Below, piece after piece: positions 53,043-62,228 of a DNA stretch of 64,000 nt (within the stretch, counting starts at the first letter, position 1; every line of letters begins with the position of its first letter). The translations under genes were made by a program, and so were the position numbers. The notes beneath the pieces were generated by a model. The model did not search any database, was not told the origin of the DNA, and saw only the letters and a program-made list of their open reading frames with translations. The stretch is from contig NZ_AMPO01000001.1 in assembly GCF_000302455.1 (NCBI RefSeq), forward strand, positions 251,001 through 315,000, read 5' to 3'. The DNA comes from Methanobacterium formicicum DSM 3637 (lineage in GTDB: Archaea; Methanobacteriota; Methanobacteria; Methanobacteriales; Methanobacteriaceae).

Positions 53043-53394
53043 ATTTCAAGTGTAAAATTTTTCCAGTAACAACCTGAAAAAATCAAAATAATCAGGATCC
53101 ATAAATAAAAGATAGTGAAAGTTAACATTTTGATAAATAGAATAATTTTCATCAAAAAAATCAGATAAAAAGGGAGTAAGACATCAGTTTCAAGTGTAAC
53201 TTTTTTGAGATATATGGTTTAAATTTTAAAAAAATAGTATGAGATCAACTTCAAGTGTAAGTACATGATATTATTTTTTTTCAAATAAGTGAAACATCAA
53301 TTGCAAGTGTATTATCCAGATGGATTATCATGTTGTAATTAACGTTCAAGTAAAGTGAATAATTGAGAATGTGAGAGATCAATTTCAACTGTAA
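53043..53394 (-). repeat. Left origin repeats, five copies, minus orientation
   Basis: Copies read on the plus strand as ATTTCAAGTGTAA at 53043-53055, GTTTCAAGTGTAA at 53187-53199, ACTTCAAGTGTAA at 53248-53260, ATTGCAAGTGTAT at 53300-53312, and ATTTCAACTGTAA at 53382-53394. They are more diverged than the right group. The innermost copy extends as GAGATCAATTTCAACTGTAA and mirrors the innermost right copy with one difference. Confidence 0.93.
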
Positions 53395-53925
53395 AATTAA
53401 AAAATAATATGAAAAAAATATAAAATAATAATAATGAATAAAACAAGAAAAAATAAAAATCATTATAACTTGAAAAAACAAATTAATAGATAGTTTGAAC
53501 TATTTTTTTAAAAAAAAGCTTTAGGATTTATTAAATAAGAAAAAAAGTAATAAAAAATATAAACTCTAACTACTGAAATGATAATAATATTAAATAGAAT
53601 TATTTGTTTAATTTATTTGTTTAAAATGTTTAAAATTTAATTTGAGATAAAAAAATGGTTTAAATTTTAGTTATTTTTTGATATAATTTACTTAAAAATG
53701 AAAATAAGATGGAAATAAGTGTAAAAAGAAAAATAAATAATTATTTTAACTTTTTAAACTAATTAAAATTCAAACAATGAGTTCTGTGTCTTTATTGTAT
53801 CTTTTTTAATTATTTTTAATTTTTATTTTTATAAATTTTTCATAAAGGTAAAAAAGTATGATTAATATATTTTTTTTATTTTAATATTATATTATTCATT
53901 TTATACACATTTTTTTTACACTTGA
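53395..53925. other. AT-rich core, probable duplex unwinding element
   Basis: About 530 bp of almost pure A/T runs lies between the two oppositely oriented repeat groups. Its position and composition fit the DNA unwinding element of an archaeal origin. No open reading frame here is credible. Confidence 0.8.
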
Positions 53926-54185
53926 AATTGATCTCTCTTTCTATATCTTTGTATGATCATTATTTTTTTTCAATTTTTTACACTTGAAATGCACCCCTCA
54001 CCATAAATGTCAAAATTGAAATTGGTTACTTACACTTGAAATGGACCTCTTCATTTTTTTTCGTTATTTTTTCATTTTTTTTACACTTGAAATGCACCCC
54101 TCACCATAACCTTTAATATAGGATTAGCTACTTACACTTGAAATGCACCTTAACTTCGTCAATGTTGTAATTTTACACTTGAAAT
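53926..54185 (+). repeat. Right origin repeats, six copies, plus orientation
   Basis: All six have the perfect core TTACACTTGAAAT: 53926-53938, 53978-53990, 54030-54042, 54081-54093, 54132-54144 and 54173-54185. The spacing is regular, at 52, 52, 51, 51 and 41 bp. Two flank types exist. The outer copies (first and last) continue TGATC, and the inner four continue GCACC or GGACC. Copies 2 and 4 share a further CCCTCACCATAA. Confidence 0.97.
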
Positions 54186-54655
54186 TGATCCCTGTTTAAT
54201 CGATTTCACCTTTAATTCAGGACCTGAAATTTTATTTCACTCCTTCTGATGAAGAATTAAGGTTAAAGAATAATCAATTCATAAATCAAATTTCCAGTTA
54301 GTACTCAATATTCAAATTAAATTTAGTTTAATCGGATATAGGTTGATATCACCAAATTATAAAGATAATTACAATGGCATCTAATGTTAATCATTATAAA
54401 TTAACATCAACGGTTAAATCGCAAATAACCTACTAACAAGAATATATTATATGACATCATGCATCTTTAATCAATTAGAAATCTTTAATCCACTTTAAAT
54501 ATCTTTAATCAAACTTCAGGGGGCAATGATCTTTTTTAACTCGATCATAATCTATGAATCATAATCTATGAATTTCAAACATTAACCATCATCTTGGATG
54601 ATTTTATTTAAGTTTAAAGTATAATGATGTATTTTTATTATAAGAAGTGATATTT

Positions 54656-55804
54656 ATGAATATTTTTGAGGAATTGGGCGACAAAAATTCAGTATTTAAA
54701 TGTAAAAAGTTTTTAGATCATAGATTTTTACCTGATAATCTACCCCACCGTTCAGATCAAATTAAATCCGTGGCGAAGTACTGGGTTGAGTCATTAAAGA
54801 ATGTAACTCCTCCTGATGTCACCGTTTATGGTAAAACTGGTACTGGTAAAACTGCAGTGGCCAAATTTGCCAAGAAACAACTGGATCAAATTTCCAAGGA
54901 AAAAAATGTGAATGTTCGGGTGGAATATATTCGATGCACTGATTTCACCACAGAATACCAGGTTATTGCTCGTTTATGTCAGCAGATGGGTCAGGATGTT
55001 CCTTACAGGGGTTGGACCAAGGCAGAAGTTATCAATGCATTTCGTAACCTTTTCAAGAAAAATGTTTTTGGTAGTGATTTAATTTTAATCATAATCCTGG
55101 ATGAAATTGATATTCTACTGAAAAATGATGGTGATGGTCTACTTTACACTCTTACTCGAACTGAAAATGTTTCAATAGCATCCATCAGTAACTTTGTGGA
55201 CTTCAAACAGTTTATAAAACCCAGAGTACGTAGCAGTCTCCGTGACCGTGAGATAGTTTTCCCCCCATACAATGCCCAACAATTGGTAGACATCTTACAG
55301 GAACGTTCTAAATTGTCTTTCAATGATGGAGTACTTCATGATGAAGTAATACCTCTTTGTGCTGCATTAGCCGCCAAGGAGGAAGGTGATGCCCGGTACG
55401 CATTGGATCTACTGCGGACTTCTGGTGAATTAGCTGATGAAAAAGGCACGGAAATGGTTTATGAGAAATATGTCCGAGAAGCTAAGGATCAAATTGAACA
55501 TAACAAAGTCACTGATATTGTAATGACCCTTCCCAGCCAGCAACAGAAGGTTCTGGAGTCACTGATATTTTTAACCAAACGCAAAGAAGAAATAACTTCT
55601 GGAAGACTTTATGATGTTTACAAAGACATAACCAAGGGAGATTCTGTTTCATACAGGCGTATTTTTGATTTTATCAATGAATTAGAAATGTTAGGACTTA
55701 TATCTACAAAAACAGTATCTCGAGGTAGGGGTAAAGGAAGAACAAACCTGATCACCCTGCAGTGTGAAATGGAACTCTTGGAAGATGCAATGTGGAGTGG
55801 TTAA
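54656..55804 (+). CDS. cdc6: Replication initiator Orc1/Cdc6
   Basis: 382 residues, AAA+ ATPase that binds origin repeats and loads the MCM helicase. Walker A GKTGTGKT (from residue 60), Walker B LIIILDEIDIL (near 147), sensor 1 SIASISNFVDF and the sensor 2 arginine region EGDARYALDLLR are present. The C-terminal winged helix follows (about 300-380), with KTVSRGRGKGRT forming the wing. The ATG at 54656 follows GTGAT; a GTG three codons earlier is less likely. It is adjacent to the repeat array it presumably recognises. Confidence 0.97.
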   Translation: MNIFEELGDKNSVFKCKKFLDHRFLPDNLPHRSDQIKSVAKYWVESLKNVTPPDVTVYGKTGTGKTAVAKFAKKQLDQISKEKNVNVRVEYIRCTDFTTEYQVIARLCQQMGQDVPYRGWTKAEVINAFRNLFKKNVFGSDLILIIILDEIDILLKNDGDGLLYTLTRTENVSIASISNFVDFKQFIKPRVRSSLRDREIVFPPYNAQQLVDILQERSKLSFNDGVLHDEVIPLCAALAAKEEGDARYALDLLRTSGELADEKGTEMVYEKYVREAKDQIEHNKVTDIVMTLPSQQQKVLESLIFLTKRKEEITSGRLYDVYKDITKGDSVSYRRIFDFINELEMLGLISTKTVSRGRGKGRTNLITLQCEMELLEDAMWSG

Positions 55805-55943
55805 ATACCACTCGAATCTACTCTTTTTTATTCTAAAATTCTTTTTTTATTTTAAAAATTATTTTCCATTAAATCATTTTCATCTATTAATTTTTCATCC
55901 ATTAATCATTTTTACATTTGATTAAATCATTTTCAGGACCAAA

Positions 55944-56858
55944 TTATATTAGAAGTGATTCTAAAATAGCCATTCTAACTGGAACTCCGTAAAATGCTTG
56001 TTGGAAATATTTTCCATAGGGAGTGTTATCCACATCATGGGATATTTCATCTATCCTCGGTAATGGGTGCATTACTATTGCCTCACTTCCTTTTAGAAGT
56101 TTTGAATCAATAGTGTAAGCTCCTTTGATCTTTAAATATTCCTGTGGGTCTGGGAATCTTTCTTTTTGTATTCTGGTCACATATAAAACATTAGCATAGT
56201 CCAGGACGTCTTTAATATCTTCTGTTTCATGCACACTTACTCCTGCAGCTGCAAGATCATGGAGGGTTTCCCTGGGCATTTTAAGCTCGGGTGGTGATAC
56301 AAAGCTCATTTTGGCACCAAACATGGCCAGTGCATAAGAAAGAGAGTGCACTGTTCTGCCATACTTCAGATCACCCACCAGTGCCACGTGTAACTCTTCA
56401 ATATCACCCAAGATACGTTTCATGGTGTACAGGTCCAGGAGTGTCTGGGTGGGGTGCTGTCCTGCCCCATCACCAGCGTTAATCACTGGAACATCCACCA
56501 TTTCTGCAACGTACCTGGCAGTGCCTTCCATATTATGGCGGATAACCATGGCATCAGTGTATTCGCCCACAACACGAACCGTGTCTGTTAAATTTTCACC
56601 CTTGGTGACTGAACTGCTTCCAGCCTCAGCGAAACCAACAGTACTACCACCCAATCGTTTCATTGCGGTTTCGAATGAAAGACGAGTACGGGTGGAAGCT
56701 TCGTAAAATAACATTCCCAAAATAGATCCAGATAGAGTACTGGATTTTTCCTGTGACCTGGCTATGGGTTCCATTTCCTCGGCTAATTTTAGGATGTATT
56801 CAATATCTTGCTTACTAAAATCCTTAATTGAAATTATATTTTTCAGATTGAAACCCAT
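55944..56858 (-). CDS. pyrB: Aspartate carbamoyltransferase catalytic subunit PyrB
   Basis: 304 residues. It forms carbamoyl aspartate, the first committed pyrimidine step. Carbamoyl phosphate motif FYEASTRTRLSFETAMKRLG and FAEAGSSSVTKGE, VINAGDGAGQHPTQTLLDLY and VMHPLPRIDEI are all present. ATG at 56858 follows GGTGA; another ATG four codons upstream is possible. No pyrI neighbour is seen. Confidence 0.96.
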   Translation of the reverse strand: MGFNLKNIISIKDFSKQDIEYILKLAEEMEPIARSQEKSSTLSGSILGMLFYEASTRTRLSFETAMKRLGGSTVGFAEAGSSSVTKGENLTDTVRVVGEYTDAMVIRHNMEGTARYVAEMVDVPVINAGDGAGQHPTQTLLDLYTMKRILGDIEELHVALVGDLKYGRTVHSLSYALAMFGAKMSFVSPPELKMPRETLHDLAAAGVSVHETEDIKDVLDYANVLYVTRIQKERFPDPQEYLKIKGAYTIDSKLLKGSEAIVMHPLPRIDEISHDVDNTPYGKYFQQAFYGVPVRMAILESLLI

Positions 56859-57042
56859 GGTCTTCACCATTCACTGTTTAAGTACTAATCATTCCTTTAA
56901 AACCATCAATCGAACTATATTTTTAATGATATTTATTTATTAATAATATTTCTATTTTTTTAATTTTTAGATTTTAGTTTTTTTAAATAAAAATAAATTT
57001 TGGAATATTAAAATTTTTATTTATACTATTTTAATTAGGATA

Positions 57043-57771
57043 CTAAACTTTCCTTCCAAAGGTTAAATATCCTGTATGACCAGTCATTCTGGTTTTTGGA
57101 CGCACACCCTTATCTTTAACTTCAATTTCACGTACAAGGCATTCTAAACTCTTTAAATCTGAAAATTCCCGTTTTTTCAGGATTCTGGTGAGGAGTTTAA
57201 CCTGATCAATGTAGGGTGTGTATGCAGCCAAGTATCCTCCAGATTTAAGGCAGTCACGGGCGTTTTCCACCACGTCCCATGGTTTTGGTAGATCCAGGAA
57301 TACCAGGTCCACATCTTCTTCATCTATACCTTCTGCCACGTCCTGGCATTTCAATGTCACGTTCTCCAGTCCGAATCCCTTCACATTTTTATCTGCTATT
57401 TGTGAGAAATCTTCCCGTAATTCATAGGAGTAAACATGGCCGGTTTCTCCCACTATGTTTGCCATGAATATGGTAGCTGCGCCTGCGCCAGTTCCTGCTT
57501 CCACAACACGTTGACCGCAACCCAGTCCAGTGTAAGCAGCCATAACACCCAGATCCTTGGAGAGAATAATGGAGCACCTGCGGTCCATGAGTTCAATGTA
57601 GTCATTGATGTTAGCTTCTAAAACACGAAATTCTCTGCCGAGATGGGTTTTTAAAATGTCTCCTGACTTGCTACTGGTTATTTCTTCCTTTTTAATGTAA
57701 CCATGGTCTGTGTGCAGATCATCGGCACCAGCCACAAATTTTTTACCCTTCTCATTTATCAGAATCTTCAT
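57043..57771 (-). CDS. trmI: tRNA (adenine-57/58-N1)-methyltransferase TrmI
   Basis: 242 residues, archaeal TrmI/Trm61 family, which methylates A57 and A58 in the T-loop. The SAM loop is VVEAGTGAGAATIFMANIVG, followed by YSYELREDFSQIA and the substrate motif VFLDLPKPWDVVENA. An N-terminal small beta domain (GKKFVAGADDLHTDHGYIKK) is intact. GGAGATC precedes the ATG. It lies between pyrB and hef on the same strand. Confidence 0.94.
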   Translation of the reverse strand: MKILINEKGKKFVAGADDLHTDHGYIKKEEITSSKSGDILKTHLGREFRVLEANINDYIELMDRRCSIILSKDLGVMAAYTGLGCGQRVVEAGTGAGAATIFMANIVGETGHVYSYELREDFSQIADKNVKGFGLENVTLKCQDVAEGIDEEDVDLVFLDLPKPWDVVENARDCLKSGGYLAAYTPYIDQVKLLTRILKKREFSDLKSLECLVREIEVKDKGVRPKTRMTGHTGYLTFGRKV

Positions 57772-57915
57772 TTCTTGTGATCTCCAGTTAACTTAATTAT
57801 AAATTCGGATATTCCATAATTTCTTAGTAATTTTCTGATTTTTAATCAGTTATCATTAGAATACTTATCTCATATAATTCTATTATTACTCTTCAATTTA
57901 AAGGGTCAATAGTTT

Positions 57916-60315
57916 TCAATCTTTTTCATCATTTTTTTCTATAATATATTCTTTTTTTGGCTTATCTTTTCCATTTATAATTGGCTTTTCAATGGATTCA
58001 CTACTTTTTGAATACCTGAATGTATCTGAATACTTGGATGAAATTATCTTTCTAATATTTCGAGCAATTTTATCCCCAATTTTATCCACTTTCTTAAGGT
58101 CACTAACACTGGCATTGATAATTCCTTCCACACTATCAAACATTTCCAGAAGCTTCCTGGCAGTTACCGGCCCCACATTTGGTAGTGATTCCACTATAAA
58201 AAGCTGCTGTTCCTGAAGAGTTAATGGTTTTCTCTCAGTACGCATCTGAACATCCTTGGAACCCCTGTCCACTTCCCTTACTGCGAGTCTGTAGATCATG
58301 GCTGCAGTATCCTCGGGGTTACGGGTGGGAATGATGGGTATGTTAAAGTCAACTGCCAGACTGGCCAGTGCCCCTCTGATGGCATTGGGATTCAGTGAAC
58401 TGCTGTATAAATCCTGGCCTTCCAGTATGATTAATGGTTTCTGGAAGTTTTCCACCAGTTCTTGGGCCTGTTTATACAACCTTTTATCCATTAACGAGCT
58501 TACAAAGTCCTGTGTGCTTTTTCGCTCCACAGCCACCTGGGGGCTGATCTGATAATCAGCAACCGGGAGGTTGGTGGGTTCTACCTTAACTCCCAAGTTG
58601 CTAAGTCCTCTGGTAACTCCTGACTTGGATTCACGGTGATCTACTTGGACTACTACCCTCTTATCAGGTGAATTATTTTTTTCATAATGTAAATTTCTTT
58701 TTTCTTCCCGGTCCAGGACCCGGACATCCTCATCATTGGCAATCAGTGGCCTTTCGGGTTGATTGTATCCATTGGCCAGCTGTTTTTTCATCATCCTTTC
58801 CCGGTTTATGCTTGAATAATAGAATGACTCATCTCGAGTTTTTTTGGTTATCAGAACGATCATACGGCCACTGGTGGTCCTACCGGTCCGGCCACGCCTC
58901 TGGATCATTCTTATTTCCGATGGGACTGGTTCGTAAAGTACCACCAGATCTACACTGGGAATGTCAATACCTTCCTCAGCCACACTGGTGGAAATCAGTA
59001 CCTGGTAGGTTCTCATACGGAAGGCCTTTATGATATCTTTCTGTTCTTTCTGGGTGAGGCCCTTTTCTTTATCCCGGCTGGCCTGTCCAAAGAATTTAAC
59101 CGCGTTTATACCTTCTTCCTGGCACTTCCGATAGATATGATTTACAGTGTCCCGGTACTGGCTGAAAACAATAACCTGTTCCTTGTCCTCTGCAGCACTT
59201 TTAAGTATTTCCATGAGTTTTCCCAGTTTAGGGTGTTCAACTCCCTTATCATAGGCCTGTCGGGTTAAGTTAACCGCTGTTTTAAAGTTTTCATCCTTAA
59301 ATAATCCCTTAGCAGCTTTTGTTTTTTTCTTACGCATCCTATCAAAGTAAGAGTGCAGGTTACTCACACCCTGTGTTTCCAAAAGTTCCAGGGAGTGCAT
59401 AACACTGAAAACAGCGGTTAACATGGATATTGCCAGTAGACAATCTCTTGGTGGGCTGGCACTTTGAGATATTCGGTTCTGGACTTTTCCCCTGGCTCTT
59501 AAGATGTCTTTTTTGCTGACCTGATTGGTTGAATTGAGAACTCCCAGTTTTTTCAAACCTTTAAGGCGGTTTTTAAGAGCCACATCCAGATGTTTTTTAA
59601 TATCCAGTTGTTCCTTTTTCAAATCAACTTTCACCCATTCCACATCAATTGGGTTGAAATATGGTTTAACATCAGGATCATCCTCATTTTTAACCATCAC
59701 CTCATTTATGAAGAGGTTCTGGCAGACTTGGTTTATTCGTTCTTCATCTCCACCTGGTGATGCAGTTAAACCCAGTATTAACTGGTGTTTGGCTTGATTA
59801 GTGTAACGCTGGGCCAGGAATACGTAGGAATAGGATCCAGTTCCCCGGTGACATTCATCAAAAATAAGTAGTGAAACATCCTCCAGTGAGTATCTTTCTG
59901 CTATGATGTCCGATTCTATTGTTTGGGGCGTGGCACAGATGATCTGGGAATCATTCCATCTTTTAATCCTTTCTTCCAGTTTAACCGCACCGGTGAGACT
60001 GGTGGTGGTTGTTTTTAAAAATTCGAGGAATCTTTCCTCGTGCTGTACCACCAGTGGCTTGGTGGGAGCTAAAAGCAGGATTTTACTCTCCGGATACTTT
60101 TCAAGCCTATCTGCAGCTACCAGGGCAGCCACCACAGTTTTACCCAGGGCTGTTGGGGCTACTATCATAGTATTCCCTTTTTTAATGACATTAGCTGCCA
60201 GTAATTGCTGGTAAAGACGTGCTTCAATCTTTCCAGGTTCGATTAGAGGGTGTTGTATCCACCTTACCGTTTTTCTTGAAGGGGGATTGTCATTTTGATG
60301 TTTATTTTCAACCAT
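57916..60315 (-). CDS. hef: Hef helicase/XPF-type nuclease
   Basis: 799 residues, archaeal Hef. The N-terminal superfamily 2 helicase has APTALGKT (53-60), DECH (153-156), LTASPGG, and RRGRTGR. The C-terminal XPF/Mus81 nuclease carries VAVERKSTQDFVSSLMDKRL (E-R-K-x-x-x-D, near 595) after a VQVDHRE motif, then two helix-hairpin-helix motifs (LPNVGPVTARKLL; VDKIGDKIARNIR). Hef processes forked and branched DNA at stalled replication forks. The protein is complete, with both activities predicted. AGGAT precedes the ATG. Confidence 0.96.
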   Translation of the reverse strand: MVENKHQNDNPPSRKTVRWIQHPLIEPGKIEARLYQQLLAANVIKKGNTMIVAPTALGKTVVAALVAADRLEKYPESKILLLAPTKPLVVQHEERFLEFLKTTTTSLTGAVKLEERIKRWNDSQIICATPQTIESDIIAERYSLEDVSLLIFDECHRGTGSYSYVFLAQRYTNQAKHQLILGLTASPGGDEERINQVCQNLFINEVMVKNEDDPDVKPYFNPIDVEWVKVDLKKEQLDIKKHLDVALKNRLKGLKKLGVLNSTNQVSKKDILRARGKVQNRISQSASPPRDCLLAISMLTAVFSVMHSLELLETQGVSNLHSYFDRMRKKKTKAAKGLFKDENFKTAVNLTRQAYDKGVEHPKLGKLMEILKSAAEDKEQVIVFSQYRDTVNHIYRKCQEEGINAVKFFGQASRDKEKGLTQKEQKDIIKAFRMRTYQVLISTSVAEEGIDIPSVDLVVLYEPVPSEIRMIQRRGRTGRTTSGRMIVLITKKTRDESFYYSSINRERMMKKQLANGYNQPERPLIANDEDVRVLDREEKRNLHYEKNNSPDKRVVVQVDHRESKSGVTRGLSNLGVKVEPTNLPVADYQISPQVAVERKSTQDFVSSLMDKRLYKQAQELVENFQKPLIILEGQDLYSSSLNPNAIRGALASLAVDFNIPIIPTRNPEDTAAMIYRLAVREVDRGSKDVQMRTERKPLTLQEQQLFIVESLPNVGPVTARKLLEMFDSVEGIINASVSDLKKVDKIGDKIARNIRKIISSKYSDTFRYSKSSESIEKPIINGKDKPKKEYIIEKNDEKD

Positions 60316-60505
60316 TTTAATATCCTGAACTTGGTTTGTTAGATTTACATTTCTTGAACTAATACTATGTTTGCAATCTATAAAACTATATTAAAAATTC
60401 AAAACAATTTTAATTTTTTAGTAGTAATCATGATAGTCATTCTTGGATACTTGAAAACTGTTTAGAATGACGCTAGACACTTGATCAAATCTTTTATATT
60501 ATATT

Positions 60506-61069
60506 TTAACCCTTCAAAAGTACGTATAATCCCATAATAAGCATAGGAATTGCAAGAACTATGCTTAAAATGTTCAATCTCCAATAAAAGTGTGCGAATA
60601 AAGATATACTAAATAAAAAAGCACCGATTAATAAAATTATGTTCTCTGAATATTTGAAATAATCTTTTATTTTGTTATTAAATGTCTTATGGGTCTGATT
60701 TTGGAGATTATTCACATTTTCTTGAATTAAATCTTTTTGTTTTTGGTATAAAAACCAGTATTTTGCCAAGAAACCTCCCATAAATCCAGGTACTAAAAAA
60801 ATTATAATTAATAAAATTAGGGTAGAACCAGTTAAAAGTGCAGAAGTCTTGGTAATCAATGTATCAACGATTACTGACCCTAACAATATTATCAATCCGG
60901 GGTATAAACCATTTCTAGACTTTTTTGTGTCTGATAAATACGTAGCCACAAATCCCGATGTAAAAATGAAACCGACTAATACGTAACCATCATTCCAAAT
61001 ATCAGCAAAAACAAAAATACCTGAAAATGTAATCAAAACTCCAATAATTATACTAATCCAGTTCTTCAT
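60506..61069 (-). CDS. Membrane protein of unknown function
   Basis: 187 residues. Two groups of membrane segments (about 1-60 and 65-95; later 140-185) flank a polar section of about 45 residues with KQKDLIQENVNNLQNQ, probably helical and cytosolic. No family recognised. GAGGG precedes the ATG. Confidence 0.65.
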   Translation of the reverse strand: MKNWISIIIGVLITFSGIFVFADIWNDGYVLVGFIFTSGFVATYLSDTKKSRNGLYPGLIILLGSVIVDTLITKTSALLTGSTLILLIIIFLVPGFMGGFLAKYWFLYQKQKDLIQENVNNLQNQTHKTFNNKIKDYFKYSENIILLIGAFLFSISLFAHFYWRLNILSIVLAIPMLIMGLYVLLKG

Positions 61070-61256
61070 TTAGCCCTCTTTCAAGTTTTATTCTTTGCAA
61101 TTTTCAACTTCTGTATGTCACTCAATATAATACTTCCTCGAATTATTATTACCTGACTCTGTTGATATTGGAATTGTTTGCCCATACTTAACCAATCCCC
61201 AATATTTATTACTAATTAATAATTAAATATTAATACTCAGGGGTAGCTGTGATCTT

Positions 61257-62171
61257 ATGGTGGGTGCTGAAGATAATTATCAGGATCATGACCTGACAAC
61301 CATGTATCATGAATTTATCCAGGAATTTAATCATATTAATGGAGTTTTTGATATTTTAAATGAATTTATGCAATTATGGGAGGAAAATATTTGGGAATCA
61401 TTATTTAATCTGCACTGCCAGTGGAAAAATCCTCTGGAACTCCAGGGTAATCTTAAATCCGCACCTGAAAAGCTGATTCTTGTTCTGGCCATAAATAATG
61501 GAATACAACCGAATAAACGTTATGAAAATTATTCTGATGCTGTTTATGCTAATTCTGCTCTTTTCACTGTGGATTATGATTCATTCCAGTATTTACATAT
61601 CTTTCTGGAGAAGCTGTACACGTTTTATCTGGGACGTGACCTGGTAGTGGATGATTTATGGGCATTGCATAAAAGTGATCTTTCAGAACGGATCCTGGGT
61701 GGGCTGGATCTATTCAATCTTTTCAGTGGTAATTTATTTTTAGGAGATAAATTTTTTCAGGATATAAAAAATGTTACATGGGGTGAAGATAGTATAATTT
61801 TCTTTAAAAAGTTCCATAATCTGTTCTTTACATTCCTTTTTGAAGATCAGGGTGAATCTGAGACCACCTATAATCTGGAGCTTGAGAAGATCCTGGTGCT
61901 ACTGGCCCATTCTGGTGCTGTGCTATCAGATAATCAAAAAATTGATTATAAATGTGTATTAAGGGCATATAAGACCTTGTTTAAAATTATAAAGACAGAC
62001 ATTACATCCTTATCTGATAAAAGGTATTACGCTGGGTTTTTATTGTGTGAGGATTGTAATGAACTGTACCCACTTCTGGAAGATGAAGCGCCCTTTGATT
62101 TTTCCAGTTGCAGCTGTGGGGGCGAATTAGAATACCTTAGTTCGGTTGATGGGAATCAATTTAAAAAATAG
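61257..62171 (+). CDS. Protein of unknown function with C-terminal zinc ribbon
   Basis: 304 residues, soluble, acidic, helical over most of its length. The last 45 residues carry CEDCNELY and FSSCSCGGELEYL, a CxxC...CxC set that should bind zinc. I recognise no named family. The start is set by ATG after GTGATC. A GT39-like gene converges from the right. Confidence 0.7.
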   Translation: MVGAEDNYQDHDLTTMYHEFIQEFNHINGVFDILNEFMQLWEENIWESLFNLHCQWKNPLELQGNLKSAPEKLILVLAINNGIQPNKRYENYSDAVYANSALFTVDYDSFQYLHIFLEKLYTFYLGRDLVVDDLWALHKSDLSERILGGLDLFNLFSGNLFLGDKFFQDIKNVTWGEDSIIFFKKFHNLFFTFLFEDQGESETTYNLELEKILVLLAHSGAVLSDNQKIDYKCVLRAYKTLFKIIKTDITSLSDKRYYAGFLLCEDCNELYPLLEDEAPFDFSSCSCGGELEYLSSVDGNQFKK

Positions 62172-62228
62172 AAATCAAATGGATTTTAGGTAATGGTTAT
62201 TTTTTTACTGTTACTTTACTAGTAAAAT

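Larger units (their letters stand above)
53043..54185. other. Probable chromosomal replication origin (oriC)
   Basis: A 1.9-kb gene-free region next to orc1/cdc6 contains eleven copies of a 13-bp element (TTACACTTGAAAT). Five on the left face one way, six on the right face the other, around an AT-rich core of about 530 bp. This is the classic layout of an archaeal origin: Orc1/Cdc6-binding repeats flanking an unwinding element, with the initiator gene alongside. The same repeat type is known from the Methanothermobacter origin. Flanks 52739-53042 and 54186-54655 hold no gene or repeat. Individual copies are described in the sub-entries. Confidence 0.93.

Noticed and set aside
53281..53481. 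66-codon frame in the origin
   Set aside because: It runs through the repeat elements and the AT-rich core, and its composition is low-complexity F/I/Y/L from A/T runs.
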